Below, piece by piece: positions 27,006 to 36,106 of a DNA stretch of 64,000 nucleotides. The position numbers and the translations under genes were made by a program. Source of the DNA: Bacillota bacterium (GTDB lineage: Bacteria; Bacillota; Dethiobacteria; Dethiobacterales; Dethiobacteraceae). The stretch spans positions 1 to 64,000 of the forward strand of contig QLUR01000010.1 in the NCBI GenBank assembly GCA_018725565.1, given 5' to 3'. Numbering within the stretch: position 1 is the stretch's first letter; every line of letters begins with the position of its first letter. Under the pieces are notes generated by a model. That model was given only the letters and a program-made list of their open reading frames with translations. It was not told the DNA's origin and ran no database searches.

Positions 27006-27995
27006 TTATCTCTCTTTGGCCAGCTCCTCGTTAATCAGTTCCTCCAGCGCCACAGGCTCCGTCAAAACCCCCAAATCAAGCAAATACTGCTGATGTTCGG
27101 CAAACTCCTGGACGGTTGGCGCAAGCTCACGAAAGGTCGTTCTGGCCAAACCGGGAAGCAGAATATCTTCCGCGTGGCCAAAGTATTGGCGACTGACAGC
27201 GACAGCTTTTTGTGGGTCCGCCTCTGCCGCTTCGCCTGCAGCCAGCAGCGCAATGGTCAGCTCCGTTGCCGCCTCCGGATGATCACGCAGCACTTCCTCC
27301 CGCAGCGCCAGCACGCAGCAGGTGGAATTCTCCCATATTTCCTGCGACGGCAGCAGTATCTTTCCTACACCCTGCACTTCCGCGACCGCGCCGAACGGTT
27401 CCGCCACCAGGTATGCGGCGATTTCGCCTCCGGCCAGGGCCGCCATCATATCCGGCGGTGCCATCTCCACGATCTCCACGTCCGCAAGGGAAAGCCCGGC
27501 GTTTTGCAGCGCTTTATACAGCAGGATATGATGGACGGAAAAGCGGCTGGGGATAGCCACACGTCTGCCTGACAGATCAGCCACCGCGGCAATTTCCGGC
27601 CGGGCCACCATGACGTTGCCGTCCCGGTGCCCAAGCGCTACTGCCTGCAGCGGGATACCTCTCTGCCGTCCGGCCAGCGCCAGTTCAAAGAGCATTACCG
27701 CGCCGTCGATGTGCCCGGCGAACAAAGCCTCCGTCAGTTCGGGCCAGGAACCGAACTTTACCACTTCCATGTCGAAATTGGCAAAAGCACCGCCGCGCTC
27801 CTGGTGGGCCATCACCAGCGCAGTGGCATGGGTAATCGGCAGGTAGCCGATCTTCAGCAGCGGTTTATCCTGGCTGACAGGAACCGCCGGTGCCGGTGTT
27901 TCCGTGCGCCGACCATAACCGGTGACAACAACCGCCAAGGCTACAGCCGCCACAACCGGCAACAGCAGCCGCAGATTCTTATTGTTCATCAGCAT
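27006..27995 (-). CDS. ABC transporter substrate-binding protein, NMT1/NrtA-like
   Basis: 329 aa. An N-terminal hydrophobic segment (residues 7-26) is followed by GYGRR rather than a lipobox Cys, so it is likely a membrane-anchored or secreted protein. The mature part starts LKIGYLPITHATALVMA, the pattern of NrtA/CmpA/SsuA binding proteins for nitrate, bicarbonate or sulfonates. AGGAGG precedes the ATG. The company of cysteine and methionine genes favours an organosulfur ligand, but that is inference. The ancestral lipoprotein cysteine appears lost. Confidence 0.9.
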   Translation of the reverse strand: MLMNNKNLRLLLPVVAAVALAVVVTGYGRRTETPAPAVPVSQDKPLLKIGYLPITHATALVMAHQERGGAFANFDMEVVKFGSWPELTEALFAGHIDGAVMLFELALAGRQRGIPLQAVALGHRDGNVMVARPEIAAVADLSGRRVAIPSRFSVHHILLYKALQNAGLSLADVEIVEMAPPDMMAALAGGEIAAYLVAEPFGAVAEVQGVGKILLPSQEIWENSTCCVLALREEVLRDHPEAATELTIALLAAGEAAEADPQKAVAVSRQYFGHAEDILLPGLARTTFRELAPTVQEFAEHQQYLLDLGVLTEPVALEELINEELAKER

Positions 27996-28014
27996 CTCTT
28001 CCTCCTCGTAATTT

Positions 28015-28035
28015 AAGGGACACCATACTTAATTA
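28015..28035. repeat. Copy 1 of dispersed GGGACACCATACT motif
   Basis: AAGGGACACCATACTTAATTA in the gap between the CO dehydrogenase and binding-protein genes. The same 15-base core AAGGGACACCATACT recurs at 48972 and 50522. Similar GTATGGTGTCCC ends accompany REP-associated tyrosine transposases in other genomes, from memory. No transposase is present here. Confidence 0.6.
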
Positions 28036-28082
28036 TTGGTTTTCTGCCTTCTTGTTAGCTGATTCTGACCGGCAGAACTGTA

Positions 28083-30056
28083 CTAATCCCAGCCCAGTGC
28101 CTGCCGCTTGCGTCTGATATGCAGCCTGGCTGTCTGAGCAGCCAGTTCCGGGTAAGGCTCTGTATAAACCTTTGCTCCGACTTTTTCGCGCAGCCCTTCC
28201 CCGGCAAAGAAATCGGCGATCTCGTTGCTGCCGCGCTCCAGGTCGTCTTCGGCCGCCGCTCCCGCAGGTTTACGCGGCAACGGAACCGGGATGGGGGCCG
28301 GGAAACCAATGACGTTGCTGACACCATGCGCCAGGAAACTGACCCCCTGCCCCACCGTCTTTTCGTTGCCCGGCTCAGGCCCGACAAAGAGGTAAGGCAT
28401 CTCCGGCATGGACCTTCCGGCGGCATCCGCCACATCAATGAACAGTCGCATGGTGCGCGTGTTATCAACGCAGCCGCCGACAGCCAGCACCGGTGGAATA
28501 TCTAACTCGCGGCAAACCTCGGCCAGCGCAGGTGCGGCCAGCTCCGCCGCCGCCGGCGCGCAAAGGCCGGCGTTTAGCAAGGCGTGGGCGGAGCAGCCGG
28601 TCGTCGTCACCAGGATGCCGCCGGCAATCAGCTTTTTGGTGATGGTCACATGGTTGTATTCGTAGGGCACTTTGGGGTTGTTGCAGCCAACCACCGTAGC
28701 CAGGCCTTTTATCTTGCCATCCCGCAAAAGTCCCGCTATTTGCTTCGGCCCGCCGAAGCGCTCCATGATCGCCTCGTAGCTCCAGCCGCTGACGGCAGCC
28801 GTTGTCTCCCGGGGGATGCGGATACGTTGGCGGTCACGTCCGGCAAAAGCCTCCACGGCCAACAAGGCCAGTTTGTGCGCGTCATCCTCTAAGGTCTCCG
28901 GATTTTCCGGGTCAAAGGGGATGTGCACGGCGCCGGGAATCCGGTTAGAGGCACAGGTAGTGATAATCCTGGTGCCGTAGCAAGCAGCCACCTGCTGAAG
29001 GCTGGGCAGTACGCACTGCATATCGACCACCACGGCGTCCACCGCCCCTGTGCCAAGCGCCAGTTCCTGCCCCATGATGTTGGTCACTGTCGGAATCCCG
29101 TAGCGGGCCAGCAGTTCGTCTCCGGTGCAGCACAGGCCGCCTACCACGATTCCGGCGGCGCCAAGCTCTCTGGCCCGTGCCTGTATCTCCGCGGAATTTA
29201 ACTTATCAAGAATCTTCTCCACCATGACCGGAGAGTGGCCGTGAACCAGGATGTTGACATGGTCGCTTTTAAGTACGCCGTAATTAACGGTTGTTACCCG
29301 CGGCTGGGGGATACCGTAAAGAATCTCCGTGGCGAGGGAAGAGCCAAACAGCGTGCTGTAACAATAAGCCAGCGCCGCCCGTAACTCCTGTGCGGCCAGC
29401 GCCCGCCAGTCTGAACAGCCGCCAAGCGTCGTCATATGCAGCGCTTCCATAACCTCAAAAGCGGCCGAGCGCGGCATTACCCCGAGGCGCTCCCAGGTTT
29501 CCCGGCGCTCACGCGGTGCATAGGCGGCCAGCATGGCCATCGGCTCGGCCTCCATGCGTGACAGGTCAAAAAGCAATATACCGGCTACCTGGTCGGCCAG
29601 CTCCGACGCCGGCCGCGTCGTGTCCAGTCCAAACCTGCCGGCCAGGTCCATAAGCCGCTCAGTACCTTTTAGCGGGATAGCGGCTTTTCCGGCAGCAGCC
29701 GCCCGGATGGAAAGATAAATCTCATGGGCATGCCGGGCATGGGCTGAAAGACCGGCCACCAGCGCGCGCAGGAGATTGCCGATAATAGCGGAAGCTTGGT
29801 CCTTGCCGCAGATGCCGGTAGGGTTTTTTTCCGAAATGCGGCAGGGTCCCCACTGGCACATACGGCAGCAGGTCCCGCGCAACCCAAAACCGCATTGGGG
29901 CTGCTGCTGCTCAAAGCGGTCAAAACAGGTCTCGCAGCCATCGTCGGCCATTTTCTCCAGCAGCTCTCGCGTAGCCGGGTTCGGCGTCAGTTTTTGCACA
30001 TCTTCCTTGCCCGGCATCTCCGCATTCAGTATCGGCACATTGTATTTATACTTCAT
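28083..30056 (-). CDS. cooS: Anaerobic Ni-Fe carbon monoxide dehydrogenase catalytic subunit
   Basis: 657 aa; oxidises CO to CO2 with ferredoxin-level electrons. D- and B-cluster cysteines are in QCGFGLRGTCCRMCQWGPC (about 55, 63, 64, 67, 72) and GICG (83). C-cluster ligands are all visible: His in VHGHSP, Cys in GGLCCTGDE, DMQCVLP, VVGCNNP, TTGCSAH and GGCVDN, and the catalytic Lys region in GNEKTVG. No acetyl-CoA synthase, CooF, CooC or hydrogenase genes flank it. Instead it stands between a cysteine synthase and an ABC importer on the same strand, an uncommon setting whose meaning is open. Confidence 0.94.
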   Translation of the reverse strand: MKYKYNVPILNAEMPGKEDVQKLTPNPATRELLEKMADDGCETCFDRFEQQQPQCGFGLRGTCCRMCQWGPCRISEKNPTGICGKDQASAIIGNLLRALVAGLSAHARHAHEIYLSIRAAAAGKAAIPLKGTERLMDLAGRFGLDTTRPASELADQVAGILLFDLSRMEAEPMAMLAAYAPRERRETWERLGVMPRSAAFEVMEALHMTTLGGCSDWRALAAQELRAALAYCYSTLFGSSLATEILYGIPQPRVTTVNYGVLKSDHVNILVHGHSPVMVEKILDKLNSAEIQARARELGAAGIVVGGLCCTGDELLARYGIPTVTNIMGQELALGTGAVDAVVVDMQCVLPSLQQVAACYGTRIITTCASNRIPGAVHIPFDPENPETLEDDAHKLALLAVEAFAGRDRQRIRIPRETTAAVSGWSYEAIMERFGGPKQIAGLLRDGKIKGLATVVGCNNPKVPYEYNHVTITKKLIAGGILVTTTGCSAHALLNAGLCAPAAAELAAPALAEVCRELDIPPVLAVGGCVDNTRTMRLFIDVADAAGRSMPEMPYLFVGPEPGNEKTVGQGVSFLAHGVSNVIGFPAPIPVPLPRKPAGAAAEDDLERGSNEIADFFAGEGLREKVGAKVYTEPYPELAAQTARLHIRRKRQALGWD

Positions 30057-30095
30057 CGTTAACCACCTATTCAGCCGGCTGGAAGCGGCGTTATT

Positions 30096-31022
30096 CTACT
30101 GCTCCTGAAAGAGGACGGTGGAAAGATAGCGCTCTCCGGTATCCGGCAGGACCACCACGATAGTTTTACCCCGGTTCTCCTCCAGACGGGAAAGGGAAAG
30201 AGCAGCGTAAGCCGCCGCCCCGGAAGAAATACCGACCAGCAGACCTTCTTCCCGCGCCAGGCGGCGCGCCGTAGTCAGCGCCTCCTGTTCAGTAACCTGA
30301 ATAATCTGGTCAATAACATCCACATCGAGGATTTCCGGGACAAAACCGGCGCCGATGCCCTGGATTTTGTGCGGCCCCGGCATCCCGCCGGATAACACCG
30401 GCGAAGCGGCCGGCTCCACCGCCACGATGCGCAAATCTTTCTTTCTGGACTTTAAAACTTGCCCCACCCCGGTAATCGTCCCGCCCGTACCCACACCGCC
30501 GACGAAAATATCCACCCGGCCGTCCGTATCGCGCCAGACCTCTTCAGCAGTGGTTTCGCGGTGTATTTGCGGGTTGGCCGGGTTTTTAAACTGCTGGGGA
30601 ATAAATGAATCCGGGGTTTCCAGCGCCAGCTCCTCCGCTTTACGGATTGCCCCTTTCATGCCCTCCGCGCCGGGGGTAAGCACCAGCTCGGCCCCGTACC
30701 CTTTTAACAGGCTGCGCCGTTCCACCGACATCGTCTCCGGCATGGTCAGAATCAGACGGTATCCCTTGCCGGCGCAGACCAGCGCCAAGGCAATGCCGGT
30801 GTTGCCGCTGGTCGGCTCAATAATAACCGTCTTGCTGTGGATAAGGCCTTGTTCTTCAGCCGCCTCAACCATGGAAATACCTATGCGGTCCTTGACACTG
30901 CCGCCCGGGTTGAACGACTCCAGCTTGGCCAATACTTCGGCGTAACCATCGTTTACTTTGTGCAGCCTAAGCAGTGGTGTCCCGCCGATCAGTTCAGCGA
31001 TGTTATCATACACTCGACCCAT
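30096..31022 (-). CDS. cysK: Cysteine synthase (O-acetylserine sulfhydrylase)
   Basis: 308 aa PLP enzyme making cysteine from O-acetylserine and sulfide. PLP Lys44 lies in [10 protein letters not shown], with substrate loop PTSGNTG and phosphate loop [12 protein letters not shown]. Start ATG 31022 uses GGTAGGG upstream; the longer frame from 31040 has no better site. It is the first gene after a strong promoter at 31078-31106 and is likely co-transcribed with the CO dehydrogenase gene 40 bases downstream. Confidence 0.93.
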   Translation of the reverse strand: MGRVYDNIAELIGGTPLLRLHKVNDGYAEVLAKLESFNPGGSVKDRIGISMVEAAEEQGLIHSKTVIIEPTSGNTGIALALVCAGKGYRLILTMPETMSVERRSLLKGYGAELVLTPGAEGMKGAIRKAEELALETPDSFIPQQFKNPANPQIHRETTAEEVWRDTDGRVDIFVGGVGTGGTITGVGQVLKSRKKDLRIVAVEPAASPVLSGGMPGPHKIQGIGAGFVPEILDVDVIDQIIQVTEQEALTTARRLAREEGLLVGISSGAAAYAALSLSRLEENRGKTIVVVLPDTGERYLSTVLFQEQ

Positions 31023-31077
31023 TACATTCCCTACCTTCATAAAAAGTATTCATATTCCTATATGTTTAATTGGTTTT

Positions 31078-31106
31078 ATTTTACCTCTAAACATTTTCTT
31101 TGTCAA
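31078..31106 (-). promoter_or_regulatory. Sigma-A promoter for cysK-cooS
   Basis: Minus strand TTGACA, 17-base spacer, TAAAAT. An 8-base palindrome GACCGGTC lies upstream at 31124-31131 and could be an operator, though it is short. Confidence 0.8.
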
Positions 31107-31181
31107 GCAACTTTATCCAAAATGACCGGTCCAAATATGCCGCTATTTTACCATCATCATAACCCACGCCGCTTGCATAAC

Positions 31182-31209
31182 AAAAAAAAGCGGCAGACAA
31201 GCTGCCGCT
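31182..31209 (-). terminator. Rho-independent terminator
   Basis: Perfect 8-base stem AGCGGCAG/CTGCCGCT with a 5-base loop, followed on the minus strand by a run of seven T. It closes the operon that runs from 37466 to 31223. Confidence 0.92.
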
Positions 31210-31222
31210 CCCAAGGTGAGTG

Positions 31223-31921
31223 CTATTCTGCTGGCGTAACAAACAGCGCCAGCAATTCGTCAATCTCGGCTATCATCTCTTTTAAAATCCGCTTCCTGGC
31301 TTCCTGCACCGCAAAGATGTTATCCACGTTGCCCCGCAGGCCCGGGCCGTTTTGCTTCCTGTTTTCCTTTAACTGTTCCCGCTCTTCACGGATATCCCCC
31401 AGCGTATCCGCAAATTTAGCCCTCTGTTCCCGGATCAGACGCAGCTGCTCCCTTACGGCAGCCTCTTTCCCTGCCGGGAACAGTTCCGGATTTTCACGCA
31501 ACTCCTTGATCAGCTCGCGAATTTCCTTCATTTTTACCCGAATTTCCCGGTTAAGCGCCTTGATAATCCGTTGGTCTCGCTTTATTTCCGCCGCTCTCAT
31601 CCGGGCAATTTCGCGCTGTGTGTAAACCCGGTTGTAAACCGTCTCCGCGACCCGCCCCCGTCGCCTGTCAACTTCTTTAGCAACCTGTTCCTGCTTACGC
31701 TGTTGCCTGTACACCTTTGCCGTGACCTGCTCCCTGACAGGCTGTTGTCTGTACACTTCAGATGTTACCTGCCGCCTATTTATCGCAGAACCAACCTGTT
31801 CTTTGGCCTTTTCACGGGACCCCCGTCCCTCGCCCCTGGCTTCCGCATGACCCGCAAAGTAAGCGCCGGTTGCCAGCAGCAACACGACAACCATGCTGAC
31901 CGAAACAATCTTTTTCAACAT
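31223..31921 (-). CDS. Secreted Arg/Gln/Glu-rich coiled-coil protein
   Basis: 232 aa with an N-terminal signal peptide (residues 1-30, cleavage near GHAEA). Then come near-repeats with VYRQQPVREQVTAK / VYRQQRKQEQVAKE, and a long helical region from about 110 with regular charged heptads. The family is not recognised; the layout recalls periplasmic Spy/CpxP-like or cell-wall spacer proteins, but no LTxxQ motif is visible. Last gene of the ABC/two-component operon, 20 bases after the lipoprotein gene. Probably an envelope component under control of the adjacent two-component system. Confidence 0.75.
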   Translation of the reverse strand: MLKKIVSVSMVVVLLLATGAYFAGHAEARGEGRGSREKAKEQVGSAINRRQVTSEVYRQQPVREQVTAKVYRQQRKQEQVAKEVDRRRGRVAETVYNRVYTQREIARMRAAEIKRDQRIIKALNREIRVKMKEIRELIKELRENPELFPAGKEAAVREQLRLIREQRAKFADTLGDIREEREQLKENRKQNGPGLRGNVDNIFAVQEARKRILKEMIAEIDELLALFVTPAE

Positions 31922-31941
31922 AGGGCTTCAGCCTCCTTAGG

Positions 31942-32406
31942 TTAAAAGTTTAACTCTTCTTCCGGGATTTCGTCTGCCGACTCCAATATGCCCAGAAACA
32001 GCTCCAATTCCTTGTCAAGCTCCGCCAACAGCTGCCCGGTATCCGCAAAGACGGGGTTTCCCGAAACTATTACCAGCGGCTTTTCCTGTCCGGCCGGAGG
32101 CTGTTGAGGCGGCGTGCCGCTTGGCTGCTCCCGCGCGTCAGGCTGCTTAGCCTCCGCAGTTTCTTGCCTTGCGCCTTCTTCCGGTACAGTTTCGCTTGCC
32201 TCCTCCGACAGTGTTCCGGCCGTTTGCGGTTCCTGACGGGTTACCGCCGTCCTTGTCTCTGCCGCCTTACCTGCCTCATCCCTGCCAGCCACTGTTTCCG
32301 CCGGTCCGGACCTTTCCGCGGCACAGCCGGTAACGAGGACTGCCGCCAGCACAATCGCTGCCATCAGCTGTACATTTGAGTTCTGCAACAGCACACCACC
32401 CCTCAT
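31942..32406 (-). CDS. Small lipoprotein with Pro/Glu/Gln-rich linker
   Basis: 154 aa; signal sequence ending in the lipobox LVTGC, a low-complexity region rich in E, A, T, P and Q (about 30-110), and an acidic C-terminal helix (QLLAELDKELELFLGILES). The ATG at 32406 follows GGGGGAG. No known family recognised. It lies between the histidine kinase and the coiled-coil protein and may be a surface partner of either. Confidence 0.75.
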   Translation of the reverse strand: MRGGVLLQNSNVQLMAAIVLAAVLVTGCAAERSGPAETVAGRDEAGKAAETRTAVTRQEPQTAGTLSEEASETVPEEGARQETAEAKQPDAREQPSGTPPQQPPAGQEKPLVIVSGNPVFADTGQLLAELDKELELFLGILESADEIPEEELNF

Positions 32407-32495
32407 GCAATTTCACTCCCCCGGCTTGCCTGGTTTAATTTTACCCTGACCATGTAAAAGGCTGATAACCCGAATGTAAACATTCTGTAAACAAA

Positions 32496-33896
32496 TTATT
32501 TCCCGGGCAACACCATACTTGCCAATGTCCCCTTTTCGTCGCTCTCCAGGGTAAGGCGGCCGCCATGCAATTCAACAATGCTCTTGGCGATAGACAGACC
32601 CAGTCCCGTACCGCCTGTTGCCGCATCCCTGGACTTCTCCACCCGGTAAAACTTTTCAAACACCAGCGGCAATTCCCGGGAAGGAATGCCGGGACCGGTA
32701 TCCCATACCTCAGCTGTCACCGTATGTTCTCCTGCGGACACGCGGATCCCCACCCTGCCGCCGGCAGGCGTGAATTTAATGGCATTGGACAGCAAATTGG
32801 CGATAACCTGCCTGATCCTGTCACCGTCCGCACAAACCGGCACCTTTGTTTCGCAACCATGCACCTCAAGCGCAATGTCCTTAGAGTTTGACTGAATAAG
32901 AAAAAGCTCTGCCACTTCTCTGACCAGAAGACATAAATCAGTTTCATTTTTTTGCAAGGCAACAACTCCCGCCTCCAGTCTCGCCATTTCCAGCAAATCA
33001 TTTGTCATGTCAGTCAGGCGGTTGGTCTCCTGTAAGACAAGGGCCAGGCACCGTGACCGCTCCCGGGGAGGAATGACATCGTCCTGTATGCCCTGCACAA
33101 ATCCTCTGATAGCCGTCAGCGGTGTACGCAATTCATGAGAAATAGCGGCAATCAGGTCCCGCCGCATATTCTCCATTCTCTGCAGTTTATTCTTCATGTC
33201 GTTAAATGAGCGAACCAGACGACCTATCTCATCACTGCCGCTTTCAACCAGGTCTGCTACCTCTTTGCCGCCGGCCATGACCTCTGAGGCTCTGGTCACA
33301 CGGATAAGCGGTCTGGTGAGGCGGTGTGAAACAAAATACACCACAATAAAAGCCAGTCCCAGCAACACGACGCCGCTTAGCCAGACGATTCTTCTTCCCT
33401 GAGCCAGAACGCCTTCCAACTCGTTTAGCGGTGAAAACAAAATCACTGCGCCCGCTACTTGCTCGCCGGATAGTGAAGGTACACCTACCGCCACCACGTA
33501 AGCGCCAATTTCCGGAGAAAACTGCCGTCTTCTGACGACAGCATCTCCCTGCCAAATTCCGTCCAATAGTCCGGTCAGCCATTCATCGGGCAAAGTTTCC
33601 CGCCAAGCAGCCTGCTCCGGAAAGTCTCCGTCCGGTATGTCTAACAACACCACTCTGGCGTTCGCAGTTTCCCCGGCGACATTAGCCGCCATGGCCAGTT
33701 CGTTTTCTGTCATCAGACCCCGCCTGGTCCTGACCAGCAGGGTGTTCAGGTAATAACCCGTTTCCAGCAGTGCCTCCTGTTTTGCCAAAAACAGGTGTTC
33801 TTTCATAAACATGTACAGCAAAACAGAAAACAACGCGATGGCAACAGCGATAATCAGCACATAGGTCAGCAGCAGGCGGCCAAAAATGCTTTTCAT
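32496..33896 (-). CDS. Membrane sensor histidine kinase
   Basis: 466 aa. A transmembrane helix at about 7-30, an extracytoplasmic sensor of about 130 residues, and a second helix (WLSGVVLLGLAFIVVYF) are followed by HAMP, the phospho-acceptor in AAISHELRTPLTAIRGF, and an ATPase domain with N-box LLSNAIKF, WDTGPGIP and GTGLGLSI. It overlaps the response regulator gene by 4 bases, so the two are a translationally coupled pair. The stimulus is unknown; position in an ABC transporter operon suggests it responds to the transported ligand or to envelope state. Confidence 0.94.
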   Translation of the reverse strand: MKSIFGRLLLTYVLIIAVAIALFSVLLYMFMKEHLFLAKQEALLETGYYLNTLLVRTRRGLMTENELAMAANVAGETANARVVLLDIPDGDFPEQAAWRETLPDEWLTGLLDGIWQGDAVVRRRQFSPEIGAYVVAVGVPSLSGEQVAGAVILFSPLNELEGVLAQGRRIVWLSGVVLLGLAFIVVYFVSHRLTRPLIRVTRASEVMAGGKEVADLVESGSDEIGRLVRSFNDMKNKLQRMENMRRDLIAAISHELRTPLTAIRGFVQGIQDDVIPPRERSRCLALVLQETNRLTDMTNDLLEMARLEAGVVALQKNETDLCLLVREVAELFLIQSNSKDIALEVHGCETKVPVCADGDRIRQVIANLLSNAIKFTPAGGRVGIRVSAGEHTVTAEVWDTGPGIPSRELPLVFEKFYRVEKSRDAATGGTGLGLSIAKSIVELHGGRLTLESDEKGTLASMVLPGK

Positions 33897-34579
33897 GGTG
33901 TCGCCTCAAATTTATAGCCTACGCCGCGGATCGTTCTGAAACTAAAGCCGCAGCCTTCAGATTCCAGCTTTTCACGCAACCTCTGGATGTGTACATCAAC
34001 CGTCCGCGTCTCCCCGGCATAGTCGTACCCCCAGACTTTTGCCAACAACTGCTCGCGGTCAAAAACTTTGCCCCGGTTTCGCCAGAAAAAAAATAGAAGC
34101 TGCAACTCTCTCGGCTTTAGCTCAACCGCTTTCCCGTCAAGACGCACTTCATAAGATTCCATGTTGATTTCCATGGTCCCAATCCTGTCAACGGGGGATT
34201 CCTCAGCACTGCTTCCGGCCGCTCTTCTCAGCAGGACCCTTACTCTCGCCACCACTTCCAGCGGGTCAAAGGGTTTCACCACATAATCATCAGCGCCAAA
34301 CCTGAACCCCGCCAGCTTGTCCTCCACTCCGTCCCTGGCCGTCAGCATTAACACCGGCACATTGCTTTCCCGCCGCAAGACCCGGCAAATCTCAAACCCG
34401 CTTTGCCCCGGCATCATCAGATCGAGAACGACCAAATCCGGCGTGTCCCGGCGAAAAAGAGCCAGCGCACCGTCTCCGTCCCCGGCCAGAAAAACGGCAT
34501 AGCCCTCAAACTCCAGATAAAGTTTCAGCACTTCCCTGATATTGGCGTCGTCATCAACAACCAGAACCTTTTTAACCAT
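33893..34579 (-). CDS. OmpR/PhoB-family response regulator
   Basis: 228 aa: receiver domain with phospho-acceptor Asp53 in LVVLDLMMPG, acidic pair DD at 9-10, and switch Lys in DYVVKPFDP. A C-terminal winged helix (ELQLLFFFWRNRGKVFDREQLL, TVDVHIQRLREKL) follows. Start ATG 34579 overlaps the ATPase gene by 8 bases. Likely autoregulates the operon from the promoter at 37461-37489; no direct evidence. Confidence 0.94.
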   Translation of the reverse strand: MVKKVLVVDDDANIREVLKLYLEFEGYAVFLAGDGDGALALFRRDTPDLVVLDLMMPGQSGFEICRVLRRESNVPVLMLTARDGVEDKLAGFRFGADDYVVKPFDPLEVVARVRVLLRRAAGSSAEESPVDRIGTMEINMESYEVRLDGKAVELKPRELQLLFFFWRNRGKVFDREQLLAKVWGYDYAGETRTVDVHIQRLREKLESEGCGFSFRTIRGVGYKFEATP

Positions 34580-35363
34580 TGTTTTCCCTCTCCGGAGGAA
34601 AGATTAAATCGTGATAATCAGCAAGCCATTCTTCTTTCAGCTCTTTCAGTTTGCCTTCGCCGTAGCGTCGTTCTCCCCGTGGAATCTTAACCTGCAGTGA
34701 CTTATTCACCCTGGCCGGCAATCCGCTTAATACATAAATTTCATCACCCAGGTAAAGTGCTTCGTCTAAATCATGAGTAACAAAAATAACCGTCCGCAAG
34801 TCTTGCTGCCATAACGCAGCAAAGGAATCCATCAACGAGATTTTAAGTTGCAGATCGAGCCCCTTAAAGGGCTCATCCATCAGCAACAGGTCTGAAGGAA
34901 ACACGAAGGCACGAGCGATACTGACCCTTTGTTTCATGCCACCACTGAGCTTCTCAGGCCAATAGTCCCTGAAATCGTATAAGTCAACCATTTTAAGGTA
35001 TTTATCAACTATTTCTGCCCGCTGTTTTTTGGGATATATATCTTTGCTGACAAAGTCAATATTCTGCCAGACGGTTTTCCAGGGCAGCAGTCTTGGTTCC
35101 TGAAAAAGATACGAGACCGTTTTACCGGCAAAACCCTTAAATTCCCCGCTGTCAGGCTTGAGTAATCCGCTGATTAAATTTAATAATGTTGTCTTTCCAC
35201 CCCCTGAGGGCCCCATAATACAGGTTATTTTTTTTTCGGGTACAGTGAGACTAAAATTCTCATATACTTTTAGAGACTTAACCCCTTTCCCCACTTTAAA
35301 TTCTTTTGCCAGGTTTGTGATTTGTAATGCCTTCTGCATCGTCCGGTCCATCCTTATTTCCAA
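34572..35363 (-). CDS. ABC transporter ATP-binding protein, NitT/TauT family (region 4 operon)
   Basis: 263 aa if started at TTG 35363 (GAGGA 7 bases upstream); ATG 35351 and ATG 35339 are alternatives. Walker A GPSGGGKTT, LFQEPRLLPWKTV, LSGGMKQR, LLLMDEPFKGLD, VTHDLDEAL. It overlaps the permease stop. Similar in family but clearly different in sequence from the ATPase at 25367-26182. Confidence 0.92.
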   Translation of the reverse strand: MEIRMDRTMQKALQITNLAKEFKVGKGVKSLKVYENFSLTVPEKKITCIMGPSGGGKTTLLNLISGLLKPDSGEFKGFAGKTVSYLFQEPRLLPWKTVWQNIDFVSKDIYPKKQRAEIVDKYLKMVDLYDFRDYWPEKLSGGMKQRVSIARAFVFPSDLLLMDEPFKGLDLQLKISLMDSFAALWQQDLRTVIFVTHDLDEALYLGDEIYVLSGLPARVNKSLQVKIPRGERRYGEGKLKELKEEWLADYHDLIFPPERENNG

Positions 35364-36106
35364 ACTTCCATCCTCTTCCTTAAAGTAGAAACACTGTAAT
35401 CAAACAGGGCAGCTAAGGCGATGGCCACCACCGTCCAGGCAAAAACCCCGGCAGTGTTCAGAAAGACACGTGCTGTCTGCAGGCTCGTCCCCATTGAGAT
35501 AGGAGGCTGGCTTAACACCTCAGTCATGATGACCACGCGCAAATTAAGCCCCAATGCTGTGGAACAGGCTGCCAGCACATACGGCATGATAGAAGGAAGA
35601 TATATTTCCAGCAGCTTCCTCAGCCTGCCGATCCTATACATGGCAGCCATTTCAATCAATTTATGGTCCACATTGTCTACCCCGGCTATGATGTTGGTGT
35701 AAATAATAGGGTATATTACCAGAGACCCGACTAAGACAGGTGCTTTTTCTGTACCAAGCCAGATCAGGGCGAGCAAAATAATCGAGATAGGAGGAGCCGC
35801 CTTTGTGATTACCACCAGCGGGCTGAACAGGTAGTACAGCGGTTTCCACAACCCGGCCAACACAGCAAAAAGTAATGCTGTCAAAAACGTCAGGGTAAAA
35901 CCGATCAGGCTCCTGGTTGTAGTATTAAATACCGCCGTCCAGAAGTTTTCGTAAGTGATGATTCGGACAAGTTCCTGCCAGGTTTCGCCTGGAGGAGGAA
36001 GGATAATACTCGCCCCCACTGCCCGGGAGACGACCTCCCACAGGATCAGCAGGCATAGCACCGCCCCCGCCGTATAAAGCTTATCTTTGGAAGTAAAAAG
36101 CTTCAC
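35354..36106 (-). CDS. ABC transporter permease, NitT/TauT family (region 4 operon)
   Basis: About 250 aa with six hydrophobic segments and the coupling loop around EMAAMYRIGRLRKLLEIYLPS. The start is taken as GTG 36106, with GGAGGG 10 bases before it; the ATG 36124 frame extends further into the preceding gene. In either case the start overlaps the 3' end of the binding-protein gene (stop at 36081), so translation is coupled. Confidence 0.9.
   Translation of the reverse strand: MKLFTSKDKLYTAGAVLCLLILWEVVSRAVGASIILPPPGETWQELVRIITYENFWTAVFNTTTRSLIGFTLTFLTALLFAVLAGLWKPLYYLFSPLVVITKAAPPISIILLALIWLGTEKAPVLVGSLVIYPIIYTNIIAGVDNVDHKLIEMAAMYRIGRLRKLLEIYLPSIMPYVLAACSTALGLNLRVVIMTEVLSQPPISMGTSLQTARVFLNTAGVFAWTVVAIALAALFDYSVSTLRKRMEVWK

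Noticed and set aside
28083-30056. Wood-Ljungdahl acetyl-CoA synthase cluster
   Set aside because: No acsB, acsC, acsD, acsE or cooC gene is in the window; the CODH stands alone.
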